Shown here one piece after another: positions 24,644 through 32,589 of a stretch of DNA of 52,345 nt. Positions within the stretch are counted from its first letter, which is position 1, and each line of letters starts with the position of its first letter. Position numbers and translations under genes: made by a program. The stretch is taken from positions 1 through 52,345 of the forward strand of contig NZ_LMUW01000072.1 of NCBI RefSeq assembly GCF_009765735.1. Direction: 5' to 3'. Source of the DNA: Xenophilus sp. L33. GTDB lineage: Bacteria; Pseudomonadota; Gammaproteobacteria; Burkholderiales; Burkholderiaceae_C. Under the pieces are notes generated by a model. It had not been told where the DNA came from, made no database searches, and worked only from the letters and a program-made list of their open reading frames with translations.

Positions 24644-27283
24644 TCATGGATCGCGACGGATTCGAGACCTTGTTCCGAGGTAGCGAGAGGTGGTGTCCAG
24701 CGACGCATGACCCAGGTTGTTCCGAACCACGGCCAGGGACACACGGGGATGCCCGGATCGCCCGTTCAGTGCATGGGAGCCGTGACTATGGCGCAGCCAG
24801 TGCGCGCTCGCCTTCGAAAGCCGAAGGTCGTCGCCGCGTTCGGCCGCCAGCCGGGCGAAGGCCGCCTTCAACGCCTTGTGCAAGGCCGAGGCGGACCAGG
24901 CCCTTGGTGCAGAAGCGGGGGCGCACCGAATGGACGAAACGGGCGATCCCGTGCGCCCCACAGCGACCATGCTCGAGGTTCCGTTCGGGGCTGCGGTCGC
25001 CCTGTCAGGCAGAAACACATGGTGAGACACCCGCGTAGGCGCAGGTGTAGGCGCAAGGCTTGGCGAAGAGATAGCCAAAGGGACAGAACCAGGGGCGGCA
25101 TCGCCAAAGCGAGCCAGGATCGGAACCTCGCGATTGGTCGATGCGCAAACGTCCCCCGTCCTGCCTTGGCGCTGCAACTCTTCCTGCAGTTCTGCAATCA
25201 GTTCGGCGGGCACAGGGACCTGGCGCCAACGCTGTACCCTGCCCATGACTTTCAGCAGCCAGCCGACGGGGGCTGCAGTGCCAACGCCCGCATCCTTTTC
25301 GAAAGTGGGCTGCGTGGCGCTGGCCTGCCGGATCGAGTTCTCCGCGTCCGCCTGCGGCAGCCCGGCACTCCCCGCGGCTTGCTGGCGCCCTTCAAGGTTG
25401 AGGCGCTCGAGATCGCCACAGCGCGCTGCCGTCAGTTCGCTGCGGCGCAATCCCGTTGCATAGAGCCACCGCACCGCGCGCAAAAGCCGGCGTTGCGCCT
25501 CGGATGCCGTTGTCTTCGCCCTCGCCTGAGCGGCCATTCCCGTGGCTACTTTCGCTGCTCTTGTTTCTTTCGCTCTTGTCGCTGTTGCTGCTGTTGCTGC
25601 TGTTGCCGCATTGTTGTTCGCGCGCTTTTGCCCGGCCTCTCGGTCGGTGTCTGCATGAGCCGTCTCCCGGTCCAGCATGGCCTCCAGCGCTTCCCACTCG
25701 CTGCACGAGAGAGCGCGCCCTGAGCCCAGGGGCCGCGGGGCAGGCGCGGGCTGGGCGAGCGCGGCAAACGGGTTGCCCATGAGGTAGGCCTTGTTCACCA
25801 GGAAAGCAAAAAGACTGCGCACGACGGTCAGCGCATGTCGCTGCGCTGCTGCCGAGAGGGGCCCCTCGAACGGCCGCCAGGCCGAGGATCCTCGAGCATG
25901 GTGGCGCGGTGCGCACCACGCCGCCGGCGGCGACGCGAGGAACGCCGCGTAGGCAGCGGCATCTTCGGCCGTCAGCGAAGACATCGGCTTTTCACACACC
26001 AGGACCGCCCACAGCATCAGGCGCTCGGCCTCCTTGCGATAGGCTCGCTGCGTTGCCGTGACGTGTCGCGCACTCAGCTGGTTCGGCGTCGCAACGCCCG
26101 GCACACTCGAAGGCAAGCGCTCACCGACGAAAGCACCACTCCCCTTCTTGAGCATCAGCCAGAGGGCGATCGCCTCGAGATCGCTGCGCGCTGTCAGCAG
26201 GCACTGGGCCTGCGGCGCACGAAAGGCCCCCCGGCTGCCGTCCAGTCCGCTCGGCAACCGCAAGCGCTCCAGGGATGTGGGCGCTTGGGCAGCCGCAGTC
26301 ATCTCACCGGTCGCGAAGCCGGGTGCGAAGCCGGGTGCGAGGCCGGGTGCCGAGCCGAAGCCGGACGGCGAGGACAGGCCAGGTGCGGCTGCCGAGGTGG
26401 GGCCGACTAAAAGCAAACCAGGCGAGCCTGTGGCGGCCTGGTGATTGCGCAGCCAATTCACCACGCGTGTCGCCTTGGTGGCCCCCACGCCCGGTACCCG
26501 GCGCCACCAGCGCTCGCCCTCCCCGTTGATCCGCTCGACAAGCTGCGCGAGCGTGGTCAGGCCCGCACCGTGCAGCCGCTCAGCCACGGCCGGATTCAAC
26601 CAGGCCGCCACATCGTCCTCGGCTCGCGGGTCTCGCACCAGGTGCTGCTCGAGCCAGCGCAGCGCCTCCAGTTGCCGGGCGATGACGCGCGCGCGTTGGC
26701 TGGGGCGCGCAAGTCTGAGGCCAGGCGCAGCTGGGCGACGATCGCTCTGCCGCTCAGACGGAGCCGCCGCTCGAATGACCGGTGCCGCACGCCCTGCCTC
26801 CCCGCCGGCTCGCGTGCCGCGTGTTGTCGCGCCGCCGGCCGGCGCCGCCACGGGCACCCGCATCGATGCACCGGCAAGTTCCGCGCCTTCTTCGTCGCCA
26901 TGGCCATCGCCATCGCCATCCCTATAGCCATGACCATCCCCGTACTCGAGCGCATACGCCTCGGCCTGCTCGCCTTCCGAGAACTCCTCCAGCCCTCGCA
27001 GCGCCGCGAACTCGGCCAGAGTCGGCAGCGCGACAGGCGCGGAAAAGCGCTGCGGATCCAGGCGCACCAGGCGCGCGGTCCCCGGTCTTTGCTCGCGCCG
27101 GGCGGCGGCTGAGAACTCATCGCGGATCCAGGCGATCGTGTGGCGCACGGTGCGCAGGTCCGCCGTTTCGCCGGGCGTGCCCAAGTAGCGCTGCCAGCTC
27201 TCGCGCTCGTCGAGTCCCTGCAGGAGTGCCCGCATGAACGCAAAATGCCCTCGCTCCAACCCGCTTTTGCCTTTGTTTTTCAT
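24644..27283 (-). CDS. Large tyrosine recombinase with low-complexity insertions
   Basis: An 879-residue phage-integrase-family protein. The catalytic set is visible: Arg in TGLRRSELTAAR (about residue 615), HxxR in HWLRHSHGSHAL, His in NNLGHASLDTT and the nucleophilic Tyr in SRYLGTRS near the C-terminus. A SAM-like core-binding domain precedes it (about residues 400-520). The N-terminal ~250 residues include a helix-hairpin-helix-like stretch (RVPGVGATKATRVVNWLRN). Insertions of simple sequence are unusual: GDGHGYRDGDGDGHGDEEG, a GF/AP repeat and an N/A/T-rich run. Near a rep-parAB core, such a protein is often a multimer resolvase, but it could also be the integrase of an inserted element. 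Confidence 0.85.
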   Translation of the reverse strand: MKNKGKSGLERGHFAFMRALLQGLDERESWQRYLGTPGETADLRTVRHTIAWIRDEFSAAARREQRPGTARLVRLDPQRFSAPVALPTLAEFAALRGLEEFSEGEQAEAYALEYGDGHGYRDGDGDGHGDEEGAELAGASMRVPVAAPAGGATTRGTRAGGEAGRAAPVIRAAAPSERQSDRRPAAPGLRLARPSQRARVIARQLEALRWLEQHLVRDPRAEDDVAAWLNPAVAERLHGAGLTTLAQLVERINGEGERWWRRVPGVGATKATRVVNWLRNHQAATGSPGLLLVGPTSAAAPGLSSPSGFGSAPGLAPGFAPGFATGEMTAAAQAPTSLERLRLPSGLDGSRGAFRAPQAQCLLTARSDLEAIALWLMLKKGSGAFVGERLPSSVPGVATPNQLSARHVTATQRAYRKEAERLMLWAVLVCEKPMSSLTAEDAAAYAAFLASPPAAWCAPRHHARGSSAWRPFEGPLSAAAQRHALTVVRSLFAFLVNKAYLMGNPFAALAQPAPAPRPLGSGRALSCSEWEALEAMLDRETAHADTDREAGQKRANNNAATAATAATATRAKETRAAKVATGMAAQARAKTTASEAQRRLLRAVRWLYATGLRRSELTAARCGDLERLNLEGRQQAAGSAGLPQADAENSIRQASATQPTFEKDAGVGTAAPVGWLLKVMGRVQRWRQVPVPAELIAELQEELQRQGRTGDVCASTNREVPILARFGDAAPGSVPLAISSPSLAPTPAPTRVSHHVFLPDRATAAPNGTSSMVAVGRTGSPVSSIRCAPASAPRAWSASALHKALKAAFARLAAERGDDLRLSKASAHWLRHSHGSHALNGRSGHPRVSLAVVRNNLGHASLDTTSRYLGTRSRIRRDP

Positions 27284-28113
27284 TTTTCAATGCGCCTCAC
27301 AGCGTCCGCAGGTATGGCCATCCAAAGGGCGTGGGCCACCGCCACGCGGTCGTTGATCGGCGGGGCCGCGGGCCTCCGGCGTCGGTCCCAGGTCCGCCCT
27401 CCCCCGGGGCACGGCCAGGGCGGCCCCACGATGGGGCCCACGCAAAGGGGGAAGAACGGGGCGGCAGGCGTGCGGCAGGCGTGCGGCAAATGGGGCGGCG
27501 ATACGCGGCGGCGATAAAGGGCAGCAATACGGGCGGCAAATTTGTGCGACAGCTCCAAGCAGGCAAGCACCAAGGCAAGTGGATTTCTCCAGAACCAGGC
27601 CGGCAGCCGCGCGTCCCCAATGGCCCGCGTTGCGCGGCGAAGCCCACCACCACCCGCTCGCGCACCCCTTGAACGGCCCTTGTCCTTTCCTCCCCCGCCA
27701 CCCTTCCCGCAGCTCTTCCCGCCCCCCGGCCGGATTCCAACCCAGTACGTGAGACCCGTTGGGAATCGCCGAGAGGTCATTGGAGGTGAAGAGCGAGCGT
27801 AAAGAACGAAGAAAGCTGAGCAAATGATAGCTCGACTTATCATCCGCATCATTTTTCACGCGCAAAACTGCTCTGTCGAGTTCACGCCGATAAAAATCCA
27901 AGCCTGTCAATGACTTAGGTGCATTTTCAGGTGCATTGCCTCACGCTGAGCCCAGTGGACCTCGTGCTTCAGCTGTCCGCGTTAAGCTGCTGATGCGCAC
28001 TCAGTCTTCGAGTTTTCGTAGTTTTCGTGGATTTCGTTGGGTCTCGCGGCTTTGCGCAGATGGAACGCCCTGCCCTCCCCCTCACGGGGCCACAGGCGTG
28101 CCCTATGTTTCCG
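27284..28113. other. 830-base non-coding stretch upstream of the recombinase gene
   Basis: No frame here has a recognisable product. It holds a perfect dyad GGCCCCA-CGA-TGGGGCC at 27422-27438 and an 11-base direct repeat gcggcaggcgt in tandem at 27461-27482. A more AT-rich stretch lies at 27790-27930. It is a candidate location for the recombinase promoter and for a recombination site, by position only. Confidence 0.4.
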
Positions 28114-28431
28114 CTAGCTGTCGGCTGCGTCGAGCCCGTCGTCGCCATCGCCGGCCTCGCGCGAGTGCCGCACCGCCAGCACCACCGCAGTTTGACCGTC
28201 CCAGCGATAGCGGGCCACCACGCCGCCCGCGAAAGCGCTCCGCCACTCGCGGTAGGCCGGCGGCAGGTCGGCCACCGGTCGGCCGATGCCGGGCTGGCGC
28301 GCCACCCCGCGCATCCCTTCGCGGATCGCGGCCATGGCGCGCTGCGCCGCCGCGGGATTTTGTTCGGCCAGGCGGTGGTCAAGGCGATGCATGTCGCGCA
28401 GGGCGCCTGGCGCCCAGATCAGGCGCGGCAC
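28114..28431 (-). CDS. RelE/ParE family toxin
   Basis: About 105 residues with the ParE pattern: PRLIWAPGALRDMHRLDHRL at the start, AAIREGMRGVARQPGIGRPV in the middle and a terminal strand VVLAVRHSREAGD. ParE toxins poison DNA gyrase. The GTG at 28431 is chosen because family members begin M-P-R-L-I-W; a TTG six codons upstream is possible. The ribbon-helix-helix gene upstream is the probable antitoxin, although a 110-base gap between them is wider than usual. Confidence 0.78.
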   Translation of the reverse strand: MPRLIWAPGALRDMHRLDHRLAEQNPAAAQRAMAAIREGMRGVARQPGIGRPVADLPPAYREWRSAFAGGVVARYRWDGQTAVVLAVRHSREAGDGDDGLDAADS

Positions 28432-28541
28432 GAATGAGCCGTTGGACAAGACTCGGTACCCATAAGGCGAGCCATGGAACGAGCCAAGGGAGGCGCCAGG
28501 AGATCGGCCCCTGGATCACACATGGGCGTGCCGCTCCGGCC

Positions 28542-28967
28542 TCACGGATGGGGGGCCGGCGGCTCGGCCCTGAGGCCCTCCTCCAGCTGCGTCATCCACG
28601 CGTCCGCCTCGTGCGCGCTCACGTGGGCGCCCGTGAGCCGGAATTCCTCCCACGCCGCTAAGGCGTCCCGGTGAAATTCTTCGCGTTTTTCCTCGCGCCC
28701 GACAAACTGAACGATGGCCTGGTGCATCAGCCAGTGTGGCGTGCGCTGCCGTGCCTGGGCCAGACGCTGCAAGCGGGCCTTTACGGATGCCTCGAGCTTC
28801 ACCGTGACCGGACGCAGTGCCGGCGTGCTGGCCCCGGTCGCGTCGGCGTGCAGGCGGGCGGTGGGCTTCCGGGTCGTCAGAGGTAATACCTTGTCATACC
28901 GCCTTAATATAACTTCTGAAAACGGCATTTGTCGAGGCTGCATTGATGCGTTTGACCCGCTGACCAT
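28542..28967 (-). CDS. Ribbon-helix-helix antitoxin (ParD/CopG-like)
   Basis: Up to 141 residues. A ribbon-helix-helix segment, VTVKLEASVKARLQRLAQAR then RTPHWLMHQAIVQFV, lies at about residues 53-90, followed by a helical acidic tail that would wrap the toxin (EEFRLTGAHVSAHEADAWM). The start is uncertain: ATGs at 28967, 28943 and 28928 are all in frame, and the N-terminal ~50 residues are unlike ParD. It precedes the ParE-like gene and is the likely neutralising partner and repressor. Confidence 0.7.
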   Translation of the reverse strand: MVSGSNASMQPRQMPFSEVILRRYDKVLPLTTRKPTARLHADATGASTPALRPVTVKLEASVKARLQRLAQARQRTPHWLMHQAIVQFVGREEKREEFHRDALAAWEEFRLTGAHVSAHEADAWMTQLEEGLRAEPPAPHP

Positions 28968-29045
28968 TTGAGCCTTCCACCAGCGTCAAGCCGCCGGCAT
29001 CACCGCCAGCAGGGCAGCAGTCCAAGTGGGCCCGTGCCGAAACCA

Positions 29046-30209
29046 CTATGCCTTGTCCAGGAAAGCATCGAGCAGCTTGACCAGTCGGCGGCGGCGCGTC
29101 TCGTCCATGGCGTAATGAAAAGAGACGGTCACCCTCCCCTTGCGATCCACCGCCAGCGTTGCCAGGTCGTTGCCCTGCGCGTCCTTCCAGGCCTGAGCGG
29201 GCTCGTTGGTGTGGGCCGCCACCGACCCGGCGCCCGTCGATCCTGCATTCTGCGCGGGCGTGCTCGTCAAACGCAGGAAGACCGCGGCAGGCTTCAGGCT
29301 CGGCGTCAGGGCGGCCACCTCGCGGGCGGCCGCCAACAGTCCTTCGGGATCGCGCTGGTGGGCGTCGCGCAGCGGCGCCGCCCAGCGAAACTGAAGGTTC
29401 AGCGGCGAGCCGAAGGCCCGGACCACCTCGGCGGGAAGCTTGGCCAGCGCCATGGCCCGCCCGATGTTGCCGGTGTCGCGGTCGATGGCGGTGGCCAATT
29501 GCTTGGCCGAAGGAAAAAGCCCCTGCTCCAGCGCGCGCACATACATGACCCCCTGCTCCCAAGCCGAGAGGTCCTCGCGCTCGCGGTTCTCGCGCTCCAT
29601 CTCGACAAAGAGGTCGGCGTCCTTCATGTCAGCCTGAATGAGCGCCAGGACCGGCAGGCCCAGCTCGAGGCAGGCGCGATGCCGCCGGTGGCCGTAGACG
29701 ATTTCGTAGCGCGCTGCGCTACTTTTGCCTGATTGCGCGTCTAGAGCGTCGCCCTCCCCCGGCGCGCTCGACACCTGACGCACCTTGATGGGCTGGACGT
29801 TCCCGCCCGCCGCGGCGATTTCGTCTCTCAGGCGCGCGAACGCGGGGCTGGCGAAATGTGCAGCGTCCCGGTTGGCCCAGCGCGAGGACCGGATTGCCTG
29901 CGGATCCAGGGGCCTGGCCACGACAGCGCCCTCGAGGTCAGCCAGGCGGTCGCGCAGCTGGACGACTTCCTTGTGCACCTCGGACTGCTCGGTCATGAAG
30001 GCCAGCATCGAGCCCGGGCCGGTCCGAGGCGCGACCGTGGCCGTGGCCGTAGCCGTCGAGGACTCCGCTGGCATGCGCCGAACGAGCGGCTGAGTAAGTT
30101 CGGTTGCCGTGTCCGTTGGTGCTGCCGTCGGCTCGGCCTGGACAGGCTGCTGACTTGGAAGATTGGCGGTCACGCTGAAGGCGCGTTTGACAAGATCCTT
30201 GTTGGCCAT
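29046..30209 (-). CDS. parB: ParB family partition protein
   Basis: A 387-residue ParB. The N-terminal ~90 residues are low in complexity and Thr/Ala/Pro-rich. The ParB/Srx nucleotide-binding domain follows, with IQPIKVR-like NVQPIKVRQV, YEIVYGHRRHRACLELG (GHRRHR in place of the usual GERRxRA) and MERENREREDLSAWEQG. A helix-turn-helix comes next (SAKQLATAIDRDTGNIGRAM). ParB proteins are CTP-dependent clamps loaded at parS. Four parS-like palindromes lie between this gene and parA. An insertion of low complexity inside the Srx domain (EGDALDAQSGKSS) is odd. Confidence 0.9.
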   Translation of the reverse strand: MANKDLVKRAFSVTANLPSQQPVQAEPTAAPTDTATELTQPLVRRMPAESSTATATATVAPRTGPGSMLAFMTEQSEVHKEVVQLRDRLADLEGAVVARPLDPQAIRSSRWANRDAAHFASPAFARLRDEIAAAGGNVQPIKVRQVSSAPGEGDALDAQSGKSSAARYEIVYGHRRHRACLELGLPVLALIQADMKDADLFVEMERENREREDLSAWEQGVMYVRALEQGLFPSAKQLATAIDRDTGNIGRAMALAKLPAEVVRAFGSPLNLQFRWAAPLRDAHQRDPEGLLAAAREVAALTPSLKPAAVFLRLTSTPAQNAGSTGAGSVAAHTNEPAQAWKDAQGNDLATLAVDRKGRVTVSFHYAMDETRRRRLVKLLDAFLDKA

Positions 30210-30269
30210 TCAGCGAGTTCTCCTGTTCGTTGGGTGCGAGTATCGGCGTCCGGCCGCGAGGCCGGTGCA

Positions 30270-30293
30270 GGGGGTTGTACGGTGCAACCCCCC
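30270..30293. promoter_or_regulatory. parS-like site 1
   Basis: Near-palindrome of G5 and C6 arms around TTGTACGGTGCAA, 61 bases upstream of the parB start. One pair in the dyad mismatches. The arms and core are shared with the three other sites. Confidence 0.75.
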
Positions 30294-30497
30294 AGAAGTG
30301 ATCGTGCGCGGATCCAGTCGAGGGCCCGGCAGGAACGCAGAGTTGCCTGCGTCGCAGGCCTTCACCACCGTCGTGTTCGTCACCTTTCGCGCCCTGTCTG
30401 ACGCCAGCACTGAAAAACCATCCCGCCGCTCCCAATCCGACAACCTGGCGTGCGGCGTGGTGCGCGCGGCAGCTTGGCGGCGCGGGATGGCAGACCA

Positions 30498-30521
30498 GGG
30501 GGTTGCACGGTACAACCCCCC
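30498..30521. promoter_or_regulatory. parS-like site 2
   Basis: G5 and C6 arms around TTGCACGGTACAA. The core is the reverse complement of site 1 apart from the central base, so the asymmetric position is inverted relative to site 1. Confidence 0.75.
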
Positions 30522-30665
30522 AGCGCTTTGGCTGTTGAGGGAATGGATCAGGCTGGGTCTCGCCTCAAGCATGGGCCACTTTTTCCGAGTGCTGCGCACC
30601 GAGGAAGGAATGGGACATGACGCGAAGCGTTCAAGCTGCACATAGGAGGCCGGCGGTCCAGAGGA

Positions 30666-30690
30666 GGGGGGTTGCACGGTGCACCCCCCC
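30666..30690. promoter_or_regulatory. parS-like site 3 (divergent arm)
   Basis: G6 arm, core TTGCACGGTGCAC, then a C run. The last core base differs from the other sites (CAC for CAA), making this the weakest match. Confidence 0.7.
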
Positions 30691-30760
30691 CTCATGGAAT
30701 TCCCCGTGCGGCCGGCGCCGGACGAGCGCCGACGCCAAGATTGTTGATGAACATGCACGA

Positions 30761-32005
30761 TCAGGCCTCCAGGGGCAGGGGGGTTGTACGGTGCAACCCC
30801 CCCAGGGCGCCGGGCAATTGGCGCGCCCACGCATTGCGGATGGACACCTCAATGTGCTGCACGAAGAGGTCATAGGCGTCGCGGGCGCGCTTGTACGTCT
30901 TGTCCTTCGCATCGCCCGCCTCGCTGTCGTACACCGTTCCGAAGCCGGAGGATTTCTGCGAGGCGATGGAAGTGCGCGGAATCTCGAGCGGCAGCACCTT
31001 CTCCTTGTAGGTGGCGCCGATCCACTCGCGCACGGCATCGGCCGTGGTGGAGGCCCCGCGTCCGGCCTTGGGCGGCACACGGGACAGCAGCACGTTGATG
31101 AAATCAAAGTTCTTGGTCTGGCCTCGCTCCTCTAGCATCGTCTCGGTCAAGTCCGAGAAGAGCGACCAGAACTGGGTGGAGGAGGCGAAGTCGAGGGTCT
31201 CCGGAGGCAGCGGCATGATGATGCCGTTGGCCGCCATCAGCGCATTGATGGTCAGGTAGGACAGAGCAGGGGGACTGTCAATGACGATCACGTCGTAATC
31301 CGCCCGGACATCGTCGATCCCCAGATCCAACACCTTGTAGAACTCAAAGCCAGAGAGGCCCTCCTTGCCCTGGCGCGAAGGCAGCATGAACTCGGCGTCG
31401 AAGAGCGAACTCGCAGCCGGCACCAGATCCAGACCATCCCAGTACGTCTCGCGGATCATCGGCCGCACACTGGTGGACGAGCCGTCGGCCAGCGACATGA
31501 TGGTGTCGGCCGCCCCGATCTCCACATCGGGCAGGATGCCAAAGAGGGTGGTCAGCGAGGCCTGGGGATCGGTATCAATCACCAGCACCTTGTGGCCAAG
31601 CAACGTAAGACCCTGCGCCAGGGTCATGGCCGTGGTCGTCTTGGTGGTGCCGCCTTTGAAGTTGGCAATCGAGATGGTGATCGCCTCGGCGCCCTCGGGA
31701 CGCAACATGTCCTTGCGGTAGTCGCGCACCCACTGCCGGGTCTCCGCCAGGCTGAAGACGCGCTTGCGCCCGTTGGACACCAGCGTGCCCGAGGGCATAT
31801 CCTTGCGGCTGGCCACCCGGTGAGCGAAGGAGCCACGAGAGGTGGCCTCGCACAGGGTGGCGACCTGGTCGGCGCTGAAGGAGGGGGCTGCCTTGCGCAC
31901 CATGGGGGCGAGCATCGCGGTGCGGATGCTCGCGAGCATGGCCGCCGCTTCCTCGGCCTGCTGGTGGACACCGGCGAGCGTGATCTGGGGACGAATTTCC
32001 ATCAT
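30761..32005 (-). CDS. parA: ParA family partition ATPase with N-terminal HTH region
   Basis: A 414-residue ParA of the larger (type Ia, P1-like) class. About 100 N-terminal residues include a helix-turn-helix-like part (ADQVATLCEATSRGSFAHRV). The deviant Walker A is SIANFKGGTTKTTTAMTLAQ, Walker A' is VIDTDPQASLTTLFG and Walker B is YDVIVIDSPPALSYL. The N-terminal domain implies that it also represses its own promoter. The last ~14 residues are encoded by a parS-like site, so the C-terminus probably results from the site having been placed there. It is transcribed away from rep, across the origin region. Confidence 0.92.
   Translation of the reverse strand: MMEIRPQITLAGVHQQAEEAAAMLASIRTAMLAPMVRKAAPSFSADQVATLCEATSRGSFAHRVASRKDMPSGTLVSNGRKRVFSLAETRQWVRDYRKDMLRPEGAEAITISIANFKGGTTKTTTAMTLAQGLTLLGHKVLVIDTDPQASLTTLFGILPDVEIGAADTIMSLADGSSTSVRPMIRETYWDGLDLVPAASSLFDAEFMLPSRQGKEGLSGFEFYKVLDLGIDDVRADYDVIVIDSPPALSYLTINALMAANGIIMPLPPETLDFASSTQFWSLFSDLTETMLEERGQTKNFDFINVLLSRVPPKAGRGASTTADAVREWIGATYKEKVLPLEIPRTSIASQKSSGFGTVYDSEAGDAKDKTYKRARDAYDLFVQHIEVSIRNAWARQLPGALGGLHRTTPLPLEA
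30778..30803. promoter_or_regulatory. parS-like site 4, inside the parA 3' end
   Basis: G6 and C7 arms around TTGTACGGTGCAA, the same core as site 1. It lies within the parA coding frame and is translated as part of the tail LGGLHRTTPLPLEA. Confidence 0.75.
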
Positions 32006-32095
32006 TGAGCGTGTGCGTGACTGAGGGCTTGATTGTGCGGGTTGGACGTGAATTCAGCAAACGTGCGAGATCTCGTCCAAACTCGCGTGAGAAAT

Positions 32096-32111
32096 CCTGT
32101 AAAAGCTCCAC
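32096..32111 (-). repeat. Iteron copy a (inverted)
   Basis: Read on the minus strand, gtggagcttttacagg, identical to copy d over its full 16 bases. Confidence 0.65.
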
Positions 32112-32133
32112 CCGCACCGGCGGGGGGTTTTTT
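32111..32133 (+). terminator. Possible hairpin with T-tract in the origin region
   Basis: CCCGC-ACCG-GCGGG followed by GGTTTTTT on the plus strand. No plus-strand gene lies directly upstream, so it may act on a small or antisense transcript or be structural in the origin. Short stem; tentative. Confidence 0.35.
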
Positions 32134-32211
32134 AGAAATCAAAACCCTTCAAACCCTTTATCTCTTTACGTCATATTTTCCCGTTTGAAATCAATGGCTT
32201 AGCACGATTTC

Positions 32212-32226
32212 TGGAGTCTTTGCAGG
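32212..32226 (+). repeat. Iteron copy b (degenerate)
   Basis: tggagtctttgcagg, two changes from the consensus, adjoining copy c. Confidence 0.5.
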
Positions 32227-32232
32227 GTCGTA

Positions 32233-32247
32233 TGGAGCTTTTGCGGG
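32233..32247 (+). repeat. Iteron copy c
   Basis: tggagcttttgcggg; it begins 21 bases after copy b, about two helical turns. Confidence 0.6.
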
Positions 32248-32385
32248 GCGCTTTCGAGTGGATACGGGGCGATCCGGCGCTCGCACAGGTCCGGCCCGGA
32301 GTGGATACGGGAGCGGCCCGTGGCTACTTAGATCGCTACGTCGAGTGGTCTGGAATGGGCCGCGGGGCGGGTTTGGACGCCATCC

Positions 32386-32402
32386 GTGGAGCTTTTACAG
32401 GA
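32386..32402 (+). repeat. Iteron copy d
   Basis: gtggagcttttacagga, direct orientation, the best match to copy a. Confidence 0.65.
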
Positions 32403-32441
32403 AAGCGCGTGGCGGCATGCGAAGCGCTGAGGACATCCAAA

Positions 32442-32456
32442 GTGGAGCTTTTTCGG
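32442..32456 (+). repeat. Iteron copy e
   Basis: gtggagctttttcgg, direct orientation, 56 bases after copy d. Confidence 0.6.
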
Positions 32457-32540
32457 TAGACAAGGTGTACACCGCAGCGGTCTCGGCGGCCTGTACTTTG
32501 AGTAGCCTGTCGGGACCTCCCGTGGAATCCCGCGCCGCGT

Positions 32541-32563
32541 CAGGTGAAAGTGCATTTCACCTG
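32541..32563. promoter_or_regulatory. Perfect dyad upstream of rep (possible Rep operator)
   Basis: CAGGTGAAA-GTGCA-TTTCACCTG, nine-base arms, ending 26 bases before the rep ATG. Iteron-plasmid initiators often repress themselves at an inverted repeat in this position. It does not resemble the iterons. Confidence 0.55.
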
Positions 32564-32589
32564 AAGGGCGACTGCGTTACATTCGCGGG

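Larger units (their letters stand above)
30210..30760. other. Centromere-like region between parB and parA
   Basis: This 550-base spacer has no gene. It holds three of the four parS-like sites; the fourth lies just inside the parA 3' end. The spacing between successive sites shrinks from 228 to 168 to 112 bases. The parB promoter should lie here as well. Confidence 0.7.
32006..32589. other. Probable origin of replication with iterons
   Basis: This 580-base region between divergent parA and rep holds five copies, one inverted, of an iteron near TGGAGCTTTTRCAGG. It also has two copies of gagtggatacggg 43 bases apart, an AT-rich tract at 32129-32200 and a perfect dyad before rep. This is the usual make-up of an iteron-controlled plasmid origin next to a Rep_3-type initiator. 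Confidence 0.72.

Noticed and set aside
24209..25723. 504-codon plus-strand frame across the HAD fragment and the recombinase
   Set aside because: Only the part at 24374-24640 has protein-like content; the rest is antisense of the recombinase.
30270..30803. Reading the GC-rich palindromes as transcription terminators or a CRISPR array
   Set aside because: No T-tract follows on either strand, the sites are four and irregularly spaced, and they lie between parB and parA, which fits parS better.
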